From positions 1 to 64,000 of the forward strand of contig NZ_JAEDAE010000009.1 in NCBI RefSeq assembly GCF_016056375.1: DNA of 64,000 nt, read 5' to 3'. The position numbers were made by a program, and so were the translations under genes. The DNA is from Hymenobacter negativus (GTDB lineage Bacteria; Bacteroidota; Bacteroidia; Cytophagales; Hymenobacteraceae). Below, piece by piece: positions 18,947 through 27,778 of the stretch. Below the pieces are notes generated by a model that was not told the origin of the DNA, searched no databases, and worked only from the letters and a program-made list of their open reading frames with translations. Within the stretch, counting starts at the first letter, position 1. Each line of letters opens with the position of its first letter.

Positions 18947-20854
18947 ATGCGTCCGAATTTTCTTCTCTTCATCAACCGCCTTATTCTAGCGGGGCTATTT
19001 TGTTTAGGCGTCCGGCCAGCCCTTGCTCAGGGCGAAAACAACAACTGGTATTGTGGAGACAAATTAGGCATAGGCTTCGTACCCCAGCCGACGTGGCTTC
19101 GGACCAGCAGCATAGAAAGCCAGGAGCCTAACTCCACCATTTCGGATGCCGCCGGCAATCTGCTTTTTTACACCAACGGGATTACAATCTGGAACCGAAA
19201 CCACGGCGTGATGACCAATGCCTGTGCTACTTGCGACGGATATCCTGCCGGGCTGCTTGGGCACACCTCAGCGCAGCGCGGCGCACTCATTGTATCCCGG
19301 CCCGGCACCCCAGGACATTACTATGTGTTCGCTACCGATGCCCGAGAGCACGGCTTAGCCAATGGCGTGACCTACAGCGAAGTCGATATGAGCCTGAGCG
19401 GGGGACTGGGCGGGGTAACCGCCGTGCGCAACGTGCAGCTGCCAACGGGCGCCGTCATGTGCGAGGGAGTAGCCGGGATGCAGCACGCCAACCGCCGCGA
19501 CGTTTGGGTAGTCGTGCAAGGAGTGAATAACGGCCTTGCCTATAGCTTTTTGGTTACGCCGGCCGGGGTCAGCCACGTGCCCGTCACCAATCCCATCCCG
19601 TGGAATTCAGGGCTCGGGTTCCTCAAATTCTCGCCGGACGGCCATCGCATTGCCCGTTCATCGGGAGATGCCCGGCTGGAGCTTTATGATTTTGATGCCA
19701 GTACCGGCCGTATCACCAATCCCCAGGTAGTGCAGACCACGGACCCCGAAAGGCCGGGGGAATACAGCGTGTCGGGACTTGAATTCTCTCCCGACAACTC
19801 CAAGCTTTACCTGGCATGTAGCATCCCGCAGATTTTAAAAATCCAAGGCAAGCTTGTTCAATTGGATTTACAAGCGGGTTCTTTGGCCGCTATCCGGAGC
19901 TCTGCCCAAACCATCAGGCCCCGCACGGGGGACATTGACAACGTTCTCAATGCGGTAGAGATGGGGCCCGATGGCCGAATCTATGTCGGCCGGAGCAGCT
20001 CCACTTATCTGGGGTGTGTGGTGCGCCCTAATCAGCGCGGCGCCGCCTGCGTGTTTCAGGCCGATGCTTTGCCCATTGGCTTTCGATTGGCTTCGGAGTA
20101 TGGGCTGCAAAATTTCGTGCGGCCCCAGCCACCCGAAGTAGCGTTCAACGCGGAGCCCGCGTGCCTGGGTGCCCCCATGCGGTTCACCGTCGCCACCATT
20201 CCTACCAACCCTTCTACCATACCGCCCACCTACACTTGGCACTTTGGTGGTTTGCCCGGCACAATCGGTACCGATTCTGCTTCCGGGCCCACGGTCTTCC
20301 ACGCATTTGCCCAGACCGGCACCTACCTTGTCCAGCTCACCATTGTAGTGGGTGGCCAGGCCTACACCAGCGCCCGCTACGTCACCGTCGACCCCCGCCC
20401 CCGCGTCACCCTCAGTCGGGAAGCAACCGTATTGCGCCAGGGCAGTTCGCTGCAATTGCGTACCAAAGAAGAGTCCCTGCGCAATACTTATCGGTGGTCT
20501 GATGGCTCCACGGGCAGGTTCTTAACCGTGGCTGCCCCCGGTAAGTATTGGGTAGAAGTGAGCAATGAGTACGGATGCACCGCTGCCGATACCATTCTCA
20601 TAAAGTCGGGCTCGCTTCCGAACATCATCACGCCCAATGGCGACGGCCGGAACGAGACACTCGTTATGCAGGGCTGGCGCGCGGCCGACTGGCAGGTAGA
20701 TATCTACAACCGTTGGGGGCGCCGGGTGTACCATCAGGAATCTTATCAAAACCTATGGAATGCCTCCGACCAGCCGGCCGGGGTCTATTATTATTACTTT
20801 TCAAATCTCACCTCAGCCGAGCGCCTCACCGGCTGGGTAGAAGTAGTCCGTTGA
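18947..20854 (+). CDS. T9SS-exported protein: propeller-like domain, PKD, gliding-motility C-terminal domain
   Basis: A 635-residue surface or secreted protein. It has a signal peptide (about 1-27, ending ALAQ) and an N-terminal beta-propeller-like region (about 30-400) with repeated blade motifs such as GLGFLKFSPDGHRIA and GLEFSPDNSKLYLAC. A PKD domain follows (around 425-485, TYTWHFGG...), and then a CHU_C gliding-motility type C-terminal domain (ITPNGDGRNE ... DIYNRWGRRVYHQ ... GVYYYYF), which directs export by the type IX system. The start at 18947 was chosen because it begins the signal peptide; the ORF extends 78 codons upstream without one. Function probably adhesion or cell-surface binding. 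Confidence 0.85.
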   Translation: MRPNFLLFINRLILAGLFCLGVRPALAQGENNNWYCGDKLGIGFVPQPTWLRTSSIESQEPNSTISDAAGNLLFYTNGITIWNRNHGVMTNACATCDGYPAGLLGHTSAQRGALIVSRPGTPGHYYVFATDAREHGLANGVTYSEVDMSLSGGLGGVTAVRNVQLPTGAVMCEGVAGMQHANRRDVWVVVQGVNNGLAYSFLVTPAGVSHVPVTNPIPWNSGLGFLKFSPDGHRIARSSGDARLELYDFDASTGRITNPQVVQTTDPERPGEYSVSGLEFSPDNSKLYLACSIPQILKIQGKLVQLDLQAGSLAAIRSSAQTIRPRTGDIDNVLNAVEMGPDGRIYVGRSSSTYLGCVVRPNQRGAACVFQADALPIGFRLASEYGLQNFVRPQPPEVAFNAEPACLGAPMRFTVATIPTNPSTIPPTYTWHFGGLPGTIGTDSASGPTVFHAFAQTGTYLVQLTIVVGGQAYTSARYVTVDPRPRVTLSREATVLRQGSSLQLRTKEESLRNTYRWSDGSTGRFLTVAAPGKYWVEVSNEYGCTAADTILIKSGSLPNIITPNGDGRNETLVMQGWRAADWQVDIYNRWGRRVYHQESYQNLWNASDQPAGVYYYYFSNLTSAERLTGWVEVVR

Positions 20855-20924
20855 TAACGAATAGTCAAAGAGCAAAACACTTGGATACCCGGTTTGCCAG
20901 GCATTCAGGCACTTATAAATAAAC

Positions 20925-21386
20925 TTATAAAGTGGTTGCGTCCGCAAACGTCGGTATCTCCTCCAGCCGCTCGTTGGTGCGCGTCGCAAAATTGACTCGC
21001 CAGCAGTAGTGCACCAGGCCGTTGGTGAGCAGCAGCAGCGGCGCGCCGATGGTTTGGTTGTAGGTGGTAGCCTGCCGGGCCACGGCCGCATCAATGGCCA
21101 CGGAGGGCGCTTTGCACTCCACCAGCAGCAGGGGCTGGCCGCTGGGGTCGAGGGCCAGCAGGTCGGTGCGCTTCTGGCGCTGGTTGTAGCGAAGGCCGCG
21201 CTCCAGGGCCAGTAGGCCGCGCGGATAGCCCAAGTGGTTGATTAAATAATGGACGACATGCTGCCGCACCCACTCCTCGGGCGTGAGCACGACGTGCTTG
21301 CGCCGCAGCCCATCCCAGATGAGTGGTTGATTTGTGGCCGATTGCGTAAGTTTGGCCTCGAAAGGCGGCAGGTCCAGGGCTTGCAT
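20925..21386 (-). CDS. Type I restriction enzyme R N-terminal-domain protein, orphan
   Basis: A 153-residue protein matching the small HsdR_N (PD-(D/E)XK nuclease-like) family. The catalytic pattern is RTDLLALDPSGQPLLLVECK (Asp, then Glu-x-Lys) at about 71-90. Bacteroidota often carry such single-domain proteins without hsdM or hsdS, and none is found here, so a restriction role is doubtful. The start at 21386 has a good ribosome binding site (GGAGGTG); the much longer open frame upstream runs antisense through the AMP nucleosidase gene and is not coding. Confidence 0.82.
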   Translation of the reverse strand: MQALDLPPFEAKLTQSATNQPLIWDGLRRKHVVLTPEEWVRQHVVHYLINHLGYPRGLLALERGLRYNQRQKRTDLLALDPSGQPLLLVECKAPSVAIDAAVARQATTYNQTIGAPLLLLTNGLVHYCWRVNFATRTNERLEEIPTFADATTL

Positions 21387-21506
21387 CACCTCCAAAGGTA
21401 GGGGTCTGGTATCGAGTGACTGAGCAACTGAGTGGCTAAGTGACTCCGAAACGCATACCCTTTTCTCACTCCCGAACTTAGCCATCCCGCCACTCAAAAC
21501 ACTTTT

Positions 21507-22277
21507 ATGAAGACCAAAGAAGAAATTGTCAATAACTGGCTGCCGCGCTACACCGGGGTGCCGCTGAGCGACTTCGGGCAGTACATTCTGCTCACCAATT
21601 TCAGCAACTACGTATACATGTTTGCCGAGCAGTTCGACTGCGAAGTGCGCGGCCTCGACAAGCCCATGCAGACGGCCACGGCCCACGGCATCACCATCAT
21701 CAACTTCGGCATGGGCTCGCCGATGGCGGCCACGGTGATGGATTTGCTCTCGGCCATCAAGCCCAAGGCGGCCCTTTTCTTGGGCAAGTGCGGGGGCCTG
21801 AAGAAGACCAAGCTCGGCGACCTGGTGCTGCCCATCGCGGCCATTCGCGGCGACGGCACTTCGGATGACTACCTGCCGAAGGAGATTCCGGCCCTGCCCT
21901 CTTTCCGGCTGCAGCGCGCGGTTTCGTCGATGATTAAGAAGCACGAGCTGGATTACTATACCGGCACGGTGTACACCACCAACCGCCGCGTGTGGGAGCA
22001 CGACCAGGATTTCAAGGACTACCTGCGCCGGGTGCGCGCCCTGGCCGTGGACATGGAAACGGCCACCATTTTCGTGTGCGGCTTCATGAACGACATTCCG
22101 CACGGTGCCCTGCTGCTGGTGAGCGACAACCCGATGACACCCGAAGGCGTGAAAACCTCGGAATCGGACTCGAAAGTGACGGCCAACTACGTGAAGCAGC
22201 ATCTGCAAATCGGCATCGAGTCGCTGCAGGAGCTGCAATTTTCGGGCGAGTCGGTGAAGCACATGCGCTTCGAGTAA
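21507..22277 (+). CDS. amn: AMP nucleosidase
   Basis: Short-form AMP nucleosidase of 256 residues in the nucleoside phosphorylase/MTAN fold, hydrolysing AMP to adenine and ribose 5-phosphate. Core features are ITIINFGMGSPMAATVMDLL (about 62-81), FLGKCGGLKKTKLGD, the catalytic-site VDMETATIFVCGF and the late Asp in LLVSDNPMTPEG. It lacks the extra N-terminal domain of E. coli Amn, as in other Bacteroidota. The start has no strong ribosome binding site. Confidence 0.9.
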   Translation: MKTKEEIVNNWLPRYTGVPLSDFGQYILLTNFSNYVYMFAEQFDCEVRGLDKPMQTATAHGITIINFGMGSPMAATVMDLLSAIKPKAALFLGKCGGLKKTKLGDLVLPIAAIRGDGTSDDYLPKEIPALPSFRLQRAVSSMIKKHELDYYTGTVYTTNRRVWEHDQDFKDYLRRVRALAVDMETATIFVCGFMNDIPHGALLLVSDNPMTPEGVKTSESDSKVTANYVKQHLQIGIESLQELQFSGESVKHMRFE

Positions 22278-22339
22278 GGACCGCAGATTCTAACGGATTT
22301 GACGGATAAGAACAGATTCGATAATCCGTCATAACAGCA

Positions 22340-22445
22340 CGTCATGCTGAGCGCAGCCAAAGCATCTCGCGCGGGGTAGTATTTCTTTTCTTGTGATTGG
22401 ATTTACTATTGCACGCGAGATGCTTTGGCTGCGCTCGGCATGACG
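22340..22445. repeat. Inverted repeat, CGTCATGC...CATCTCGCG family
   Basis: 32-base arms at 22340-22371 and 22414-22445 differ at one position. The 42-base spacer is AT-richer. It is the same core (CATGC, GAGCGCAGC, AGCATCT) as the pair at 48787-48889 and the half element at 2349. It sits 48 bases before the next gene. Confidence 0.8.
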
Positions 22446-22492
22446 TTCTTTTTTTCATTCTCACCAGGATTTTCCCGCTTAAGATTCTCCGC

Positions 22493-24160
22493 ATGGCCCT
22501 ATTTCCTCCTACTGCTTTCCCCAAAATCACCGCGCCACTGCTGGCCCTGGCGCTGCTCAGCAGCTGCGGCGCCAAGCGCGAGGCGGTGGATTTGCTCGTC
22601 ACCAACGCTACCGTTTACACGGTTGATTCGACCTTCTCGAAAGCCGAAGCTTTCGTAGTGAAGGACGGCAAATTTGTGGCCGTGGGCCCGGCCACCGATT
22701 TGAAAGCGAAATATCAGGCGGCAAAGGAGGTAAACGCAGAGGGTAAGTTCATCTATCCCGGCTTCTACGACGCGCATTGCCATTTCTACCGCTACGCCAT
22801 GGGCCTGACCGGCGCCGATTTGGTGGGTACCAAATCCTGGGCGCAGGTCATCGAGCGGCTGCAGGAAACCCGCCGTAAATACCCCAAAGCGCGTTGGTTA
22901 ACCGGCTGGGGCTGGGACCAGAACGACTGGCCCAACAAGCAGTTTCCTACCAAAGACACCCTGGACCGGTTGTTTCCGGACGTGCCAGTCTACATCACCC
23001 GCGTCGATGGGCACGCGGGCCTCGCCAATCAGAAGCTGCTGGACCAGGCGGGCATCACGGCCCGCACCCCCATCAGCGGCGGCGTGATTGGGCGCAATGC
23101 GCAGGGCCGCCTCACGGGCCTGCTGGTCGACAAAGCCCAGGGCCTGCTGGGCAGCGTGTACCCCGTCACCACCGCCGCCGAAGACACGCCCTTGCTGATG
23201 CAGGCCCAGCAGAACTGCCTGGCCGTGGGCCTCACTAGCCTAGCCGAGGCGGGCCTTGAGAAGATGGATATCGACATATTGGATTCGTTGCAGCGGCTGA
23301 ACCAGCTGCACCTGCGCTTCAACGCCATGGTCCGGGCCTCGCCCGAGAACGTGGCGTATTACTTAAAGAAAGGACCAGTCCAGACCGACCGGCTCACCGT
23401 CAATTCCTTCAAGGTGTTGGCCGATGGGGCACTAGGCTCGCGGGGCGCCTGCCTGCTCAGCCCCTACACGGATAAACCCAAGGAAATCGGTTTCCTGATT
23501 CAGACCGTGAAGGAATACCGAGCGTTGGCCCGGCAGTTGGCCGCGTCGAAGTTCCAGATGAACACCCACGCCATCGGCGACTCGGCCAACCGCATCATTC
23601 TCAACATTTACGGCGAAGCGCTGAAGGGCCAGAAGGACCGCCGCTGGCGTATCGAGCACGCCCAGGTCATCACCCCGGCCGACATGCCCAAGTTCGGGCA
23701 GTTCGGCATTGTGCCCTCGGTGCAGCCCACCCACGCCACGTCGGACATGTACTGGGCCGGCGAGCGTCTGGGTGCTGAGCGCCTCAAAACCGCTTATGCC
23801 TACAAAGAATTGCTGAAGCAATACGGCCAGCTGGCCCTGGGCTCCGACTTTCCGGTGGAGAACATTAACCCGCTGTTTGGCTTCCACGCGGCCGTGGCCC
23901 GGCAGGATGCCAAGAACTACCCCGCCACCGGCTTCCAGATGGAAAACGCCATTTCGCGCCCCGACGCACTGCGCGGCATGACTACCTGGGCCGCCCACGC
24001 CGCCTTCGAGGAGAAGCGCAAGGGCCAAATTAAGCCCGGCATGCTGGCCGATTTCGTGGTGCTGGACACCGATTTGCTGGCCGCGCCGAAGGAAAAGCTG
24101 CGCGGCGCACAGGTGCTGCAAACGTGGATTGGCGGGGAGAAGGTATTTAGGCGGAAGTAG
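22493..24160 (+). CDS. YtcJ-like amidohydrolase lipoprotein
   Basis: A 555-residue metal-dependent amidohydrolase of the YtcJ group (TIM barrel). It starts with a lipoprotein signal and lipobox LSSC (C25), so it is probably on the periplasmic side of a membrane. The metal-binding HxH is in YDAHCHFYR (about 92-100). Later motifs include NTHAIGDSANR, WRIEHAQVI and LALGSDFPVE, the last holding the catalytic Asp. The C-terminus returns to the small beta domain (PGMLADFVVLDTDLL). Substrate unknown. The start at 22493 excludes 32 codons that lie in the repeat. Confidence 0.88.
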   Translation: MALFPPTAFPKITAPLLALALLSSCGAKREAVDLLVTNATVYTVDSTFSKAEAFVVKDGKFVAVGPATDLKAKYQAAKEVNAEGKFIYPGFYDAHCHFYRYAMGLTGADLVGTKSWAQVIERLQETRRKYPKARWLTGWGWDQNDWPNKQFPTKDTLDRLFPDVPVYITRVDGHAGLANQKLLDQAGITARTPISGGVIGRNAQGRLTGLLVDKAQGLLGSVYPVTTAAEDTPLLMQAQQNCLAVGLTSLAEAGLEKMDIDILDSLQRLNQLHLRFNAMVRASPENVAYYLKKGPVQTDRLTVNSFKVLADGALGSRGACLLSPYTDKPKEIGFLIQTVKEYRALARQLAASKFQMNTHAIGDSANRIILNIYGEALKGQKDRRWRIEHAQVITPADMPKFGQFGIVPSVQPTHATSDMYWAGERLGAERLKTAYAYKELLKQYGQLALGSDFPVENINPLFGFHAAVARQDAKNYPATGFQMENAISRPDALRGMTTWAAHAAFEEKRKGQIKPGMLADFVVLDTDLLAAPKEKLRGAQVLQTWIGGEKVFRRK

Positions 24161-24168
24161 GGCCCGTC

Positions 24169-24361
24169 TGTCATGGCGAGGTCGCAAGCCGTGGCGCCCG
24201 AAGGACAGGCGTAGCTAATCCGTCCTCTCAGGTGCGACCAACCCTGAAATGTGATGAAGCCAATTAAAAAGCCCCGGTACCGCAGTGGTGCCGGGGCTTT
24301 TTCACATTATTAGGGGTCTGGTTTTGACAGGACGGATTGCTTCGCTGCGTTCGCAATGACA
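24169..24361. repeat. Diverged inverted repeat enclosing a terminator
   Basis: Left part 24169-24230 begins TGTCATGGCGAG and ends AATCCGTCCTCTCA; right part 24325-24361 reads GACGGATTGC...TTCGCAATGACA in inverse orientation. It is the same family as 16136-16349 and likewise encloses a terminator. A short extra copy (CTCGCAATGACAG) is at 24373-24385. Confidence 0.7.
24248..24308. terminator. Hairpin terminator, possibly bidirectional
   Basis: AAAAA then GCCCCGGTACC, loop GCAGT, complement GGTGCCGGGGC then TTTTT; outer AATGTGA/TCACATT arms extend it. It lies between the convergent amidohydrolase and DinB genes and could serve both. Confidence 0.85.
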
Positions 24362-24397
24362 AGCCTGCCCCACCTCGCAATGACAGGCGCGTGGCCC

Positions 24398-24907
24398 TTA
24401 TTTCTCGTCGGCGCTGGGGCCGTAGAGGCCTGGCACCGGAATGTCGAGCAGGCGCAGGTACACCGTGAGCTGGCCGCGGTGGTGGATGCTGTGGTTGAGG
24501 CCCATGATGCGAATGGCTGCCCCTTTGGGCATTTCCATGATGGTGTGCTCGCCGCGGTGCAGCTTGAAGTTGTGGGTCAGTTTCTCATCGTCGCTGCTGC
24601 GCAGGGCTTCGCGCAGGGTCTGGGAATACTCGTCGAAACGGGCCAGCAGTTCCTCGGGGCTGGTGGGCGTGGGGCCGGGCTTGGGCGCGTTGGGGTCGAG
24701 GAAATCGCGCGCGTCGTGCTGCACGAAAAGGGTGTTGAAGGCCAGCAGGTTTACCACGTGGGTGGCCAGCTGCCACAGGCTCATGCTCTTGGGGTGGGGC
24801 TTGTAATCGGCCTGCGCAAAGGGCACCCGCTCAAGGACTTTGCGGGTTTGGGCCAGCTCGTGGTCGAGCTCGGCGAGGATGTTTTGCTGGATGGAAGAGG
24901 TGTACAT
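24398..24907 (-). CDS. DinB family protein
   Basis: A 169-residue four-helix-bundle protein of the DinB/YfiT-like superfamily, putative metal-dependent. The His triad typical of the family is visible: one in LWQLATHVVNLLAF (about 44-57) and two in IMGLNHSIHHRGQLTVYLR (about 134-152). Members include thiol transferases and proteins of unknown role induced by stress. The start at 24907 (MYTSS) is chosen over 24955. Transcribed alone. Confidence 0.88.
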   Translation of the reverse strand: MYTSSIQQNILAELDHELAQTRKVLERVPFAQADYKPHPKSMSLWQLATHVVNLLAFNTLFVQHDARDFLDPNAPKPGPTPTSPEELLARFDEYSQTLREALRSSDDEKLTHNFKLHRGEHTIMEMPKGAAIRIMGLNHSIHHRGQLTVYLRLLDIPVPGLYGPSADEK

Positions 24908-24926
24908 GCGGGAAATAGGGTGAAGT

Positions 24927-25000
24927 GTAGCACGGACTCTCAGTCCGCGAGTCAAAGCTATTCCATTTGCTGTAACTCGCAGACTAAAAGTTCGCGCTAC
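24927..25000. repeat. Inverted repeat, GTAGC..GGACTC..GTCCGCG family
   Basis: 26-base arms 24927-24952 and 24975-25000, moderately diverged. Related to the better-conserved pair at 55734-55810. Confidence 0.65.
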
Positions 25001-25004
25001 AGTG

Positions 25005-26450
25005 CTACCGCGTCATCGGCGCGCCCATTTCGGCGGCGGCCGAGGCGGGCGGCGGGCCCGGCACCGCTACCGGACCCAGCGAGTCTTCGCGCAGCTTCTT
25101 GCCGCGCAGGCTCAGCAGGAAGGCCAGACCCAGGATGAAAAACACGATGAGCGACAGGATGCTGTTGCGCATTGAGCCGGTAATCTGCCCAATCAGCCCG
25201 AAGGAAAGCGTGCCAATGACGATGCCCAGCTTCTCCACCACATCGAAAAAGCTGAAATAGGCGGCCGTGTTGGGCGTGTTTTCGGGAATAATCTTGGAAT
25301 AGGTGCTGCGCGAAAGGCTTTGCACCGCCCCCATGGTGAGGCCGATAACGGCGGCCAGCGCGAAGAAGCTCCAGCCCTTTTGCACGTAGTAGCCGGCCAC
25401 GCAAATCAGCATCCAGATGAACACGGCCCAGCTCAGGGCGCGGGTGTTGCCGATGCGCTCGGAGAGCTTGGCGAAAAGCCAAGCCCCCAGGATGCCCACG
25501 ATTTGCAGCAGCAGAATGGTGACAATGAGCGAGGTACTGTCGAGCTTGAGCACCTTGTCGCCGAAGATGGTGGCCACGTACATTACGGTTTGCACACCCA
25601 TGTTGTAAGTGAAGTAGGCCAACAGGAAGCGTTTGAGGTTAGGCAGCTGCTTGAGTTGGTCCCACACCTTGCCCAACTCGCGGAAGCCGTTGAGCAGCCA
25701 GCCGTCCTCGCTCACGGGCGCATCGGCGGGGCGGCCGGTATCGGGCGGCAGGGTGAAGAACGGAATCTGGGCAAAGCCCACCCACCAGATGCCGGTGAGC
25801 AGGAAGCTGAGCCGGGTGGCCATGCCCGTGCTCATGCCAAACAGGGCCACGCCCTCGGGCCCGCCCGCAATGTGCGGCCCCATGATGATGCCCAGGCAGA
25901 TAACCAGCAGCAGCACCGACCCGATGTAACCCATCGAAAACCCGCGGGCCGAGAGCGAATCGAACTTCTCCTCGCTGCTGATGATGGGCAGGTAGGAATT
26001 GTAGAACACGATGCTCCCCGAGAAGCCCACTGTGGCCGAAATGAAGATGAACGTACTGAGCGTGAGCGTGTCCTTGGTGAAGAAGTACAGCGCCGCGCAC
26101 GAAGCCGCCCCCAGGTAGCAGAAGATTTGCAGAAACAGCTTTTTGCGCCCCGAGTAGTCGGCCAGCGAGGTCAGAAACGGGCTGACCAGCGCGATGATGA
26201 GGAAGGCGGCCGAGATGGCATAGGTGAGCAGCGACGAGCCCGGCAGCGTGTAGCCCAGGAAGTTCACCACGTCGCGCCCCTGGGCATCCACGGCCTGGGC
26301 GCCCCAGTAAATCGGAAAAATCGAGCTGGTAATCACCAGCGGGTACACCGAGTTGGCCCAGTCGTAAAACGTCCAGCCGGTGGTGATGCGCTTGTTGTCT
26401 TTTTCGACCGCGCCAGCGGCGGCGGCAGGGTGCGTCGGGGTTGGGGTCAT
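25005..26450 (-). CDS. MFS transporter, UMF1 (Atg22-like) family
   Basis: A 481-residue polytopic membrane protein with about 12 transmembrane segments. Family signature GWTFYDWANSVYPLVITSS near residues 25-43, and a second conserved segment MGAVQSLSRSTYSKIIPENT in the C-terminal half. UMF1 relatives of yeast Atg22 export amino acids or related solutes, but the bacterial substrates are unknown. The start at 26450 (MTPTPTH) was chosen because the upstream extension is Pro/Ala-rich and not conserved in character. It ends just inside the preceding repeat. Confidence 0.9.
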   Translation of the reverse strand: MTPTPTHPAAAAGAVEKDNKRITTGWTFYDWANSVYPLVITSSIFPIYWGAQAVDAQGRDVVNFLGYTLPGSSLLTYAISAAFLIIALVSPFLTSLADYSGRKKLFLQIFCYLGAASCAALYFFTKDTLTLSTFIFISATVGFSGSIVFYNSYLPIISSEEKFDSLSARGFSMGYIGSVLLLVICLGIIMGPHIAGGPEGVALFGMSTGMATRLSFLLTGIWWVGFAQIPFFTLPPDTGRPADAPVSEDGWLLNGFRELGKVWDQLKQLPNLKRFLLAYFTYNMGVQTVMYVATIFGDKVLKLDSTSLIVTILLLQIVGILGAWLFAKLSERIGNTRALSWAVFIWMLICVAGYYVQKGWSFFALAAVIGLTMGAVQSLSRSTYSKIIPENTPNTAAYFSFFDVVEKLGIVIGTLSFGLIGQITGSMRNSILSLIVFFILGLAFLLSLRGKKLREDSLGPVAVPGPPPASAAAEMGAPMTR

Positions 26451-26606
26451 AAGGGAGCGCCGGAATGTGAGGGGTTGCGCCGGGGAAGGTAACGGGTTTT
26501 TACGGCTCAGGTTGGGCGGGGCGGGAATGCCGGCGACGGGCAGGGCTTTGCCAACGCCTGCGCAAGTTGCATTTGCCCATGGCACTGAAGAAATTTTTAG
26601 AACAAG

Positions 26607-26640
26607 GCAATAAATATTCAATATTTACTATATTTAAACT
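26607..26640. promoter_or_regulatory. AT-rich island upstream of lipoprotein gene
   Basis: Sequence such as ATAAATATTCAATATTTAC in GC-rich surroundings, 38 bases before the ATG at 26678. It lies between divergent genes (25005-26450 reverse and 26678 forward). It may be the forward promoter or a regulator site. Confidence 0.4.
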
Positions 26641-26677
26641 GTAAGAGCAACCCCGCTCTTGCGCAACTACTTCAGCT

Positions 26678-27490
26678 ATGGCTATATCTTCCTTCCCCCC
26701 GCGGGCCGGCTGGTGCCGCGCTGCTGCACTCCTGGCCTTTGGCATGCCGCTGCTACTGGCTTGCAGCAAAGACGATGACTCGCCCACGCAGCCTGCCACC
26801 ACCTACGGCAATTCCGTGACCATTGGCACCGGCGCGGCCCGCAGCTTTGTATCATCAGATGCCAACGGCATGCCCACCGAAATTGGGGTGGCCGTGAGTG
26901 AGGCCGCTTTGGGCGGCCTGCCCGCCACGCCGGCCACCGGCACCATGTACGACGTGCCCCTGCCCGCCACCAGCGCCACCACCCAGATGCCGTTCGACCA
27001 CATTTCCTTCGACTGGAACCCCAACGGCCACGAGCCCCTCACCATCTACGGCTTGCCGCATTTTGATGCCCACTTCTACATGCAGCCCATGGCGGCGCAA
27101 CACGCCATCACCCTCGACGACCCCAAGGGCGACATTTTCCCGGCCACCAACAAGCTGCCTGCCGGCTACATCACCCCGCCCAACGTGGCCCCCGGCCGCA
27201 CCGTGCCCATGATGGGCCGCCACTGGGTAGACCCCACCAGCTCCGAATACACGCCGGGCGCAACCTTCACCCACACCTTCATATACGGCACCTACGACGG
27301 GCACGTCACCTTCGTCGAGCCCATGTTTACCAAGGCCATTCTGGTTTCCAGCGTGAGCATCGAGCGGGACATCAAGCAGCCCGTCGCGTATGAAGTTCCG
27401 GGCAAATTCTTCCCCACCAAATACACCATCCGCTACAACGCCAGCACCAAGGAATACATTATTTCGCTGAAGGACCTAGTACTGCACTGA
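26678..27490 (+). CDS. Lipoprotein, DUF5602/TTHB210-like
   Basis: A 270-residue lipoprotein with lipobox LLAC (C29) followed by an acidic SKDDDS linker, typical of outer-membrane lipoproteins. The mature domain is beta-rich with conserved His motifs (FDHISFDWNPNGHEP, PHFDAHFYMQ, MGRHWVDP), which fits the DUF5602/TTHB210-like family; the His cluster suggests metal binding. The family assignment is from motif memory only. Function unknown. Confidence 0.72.
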   Translation: MAISSFPPRAGWCRAAALLAFGMPLLLACSKDDDSPTQPATTYGNSVTIGTGAARSFVSSDANGMPTEIGVAVSEAALGGLPATPATGTMYDVPLPATSATTQMPFDHISFDWNPNGHEPLTIYGLPHFDAHFYMQPMAAQHAITLDDPKGDIFPATNKLPAGYITPPNVAPGRTVPMMGRHWVDPTSSEYTPGATFTHTFIYGTYDGHVTFVEPMFTKAILVSSVSIERDIKQPVAYEVPGKFFPTKYTIRYNASTKEYIISLKDLVLH

Positions 27491-27708
27491 GGCAATGTAG
27501 TGCAGTAAGGCTTTTGCGCCGCCTTGCCCGGGCTTTCTGAGCGGGGCGGGGCGGCGCGTTGGGGTCTGCTTGAAATACGGGTACAGCTGGCCAGGTCGGG
27601 AGTGGAAAAACCTTCCGGTGCGCCAATGGCAGCGCTACCGAAGTTACCAAATCACTAAGCAGGACGATAAATCCAGGAATTCACCGGAACTTCACGCCAG
27701 GAAAGTCA

Positions 27709-27733
27709 GGCCCTGCCCCCAGCGGGGCCTTTT
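27709..27733 (+). terminator. Hairpin terminator
   Basis: GGCCCTGC stem, CCCCA loop, GCGGGGCC complement, TTTT after. It lies about 220 bases after the lipoprotein stop, so the lipoprotein mRNA would have a long 3' tail or a small RNA could end here. The rest of 27491-27778 shows nothing else. Confidence 0.6.
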
Positions 27734-27778
27734 GCTGTCCATTTGCCCTTCTTTATTTCCCCACCTCCACCCCTTTTC

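Noticed and set aside
20925..21386. Complete type I restriction-modification system
   Set aside because: No hsdM or hsdS homolog and no helicase domain; only the small N-terminal-type domain is present.
20925..22262. Long 445-aa version of the HsdR_N-like protein
   Set aside because: The N-terminal two thirds run antisense through the AMP nucleosidase gene; a good ribosome binding site supports the start at 21386.
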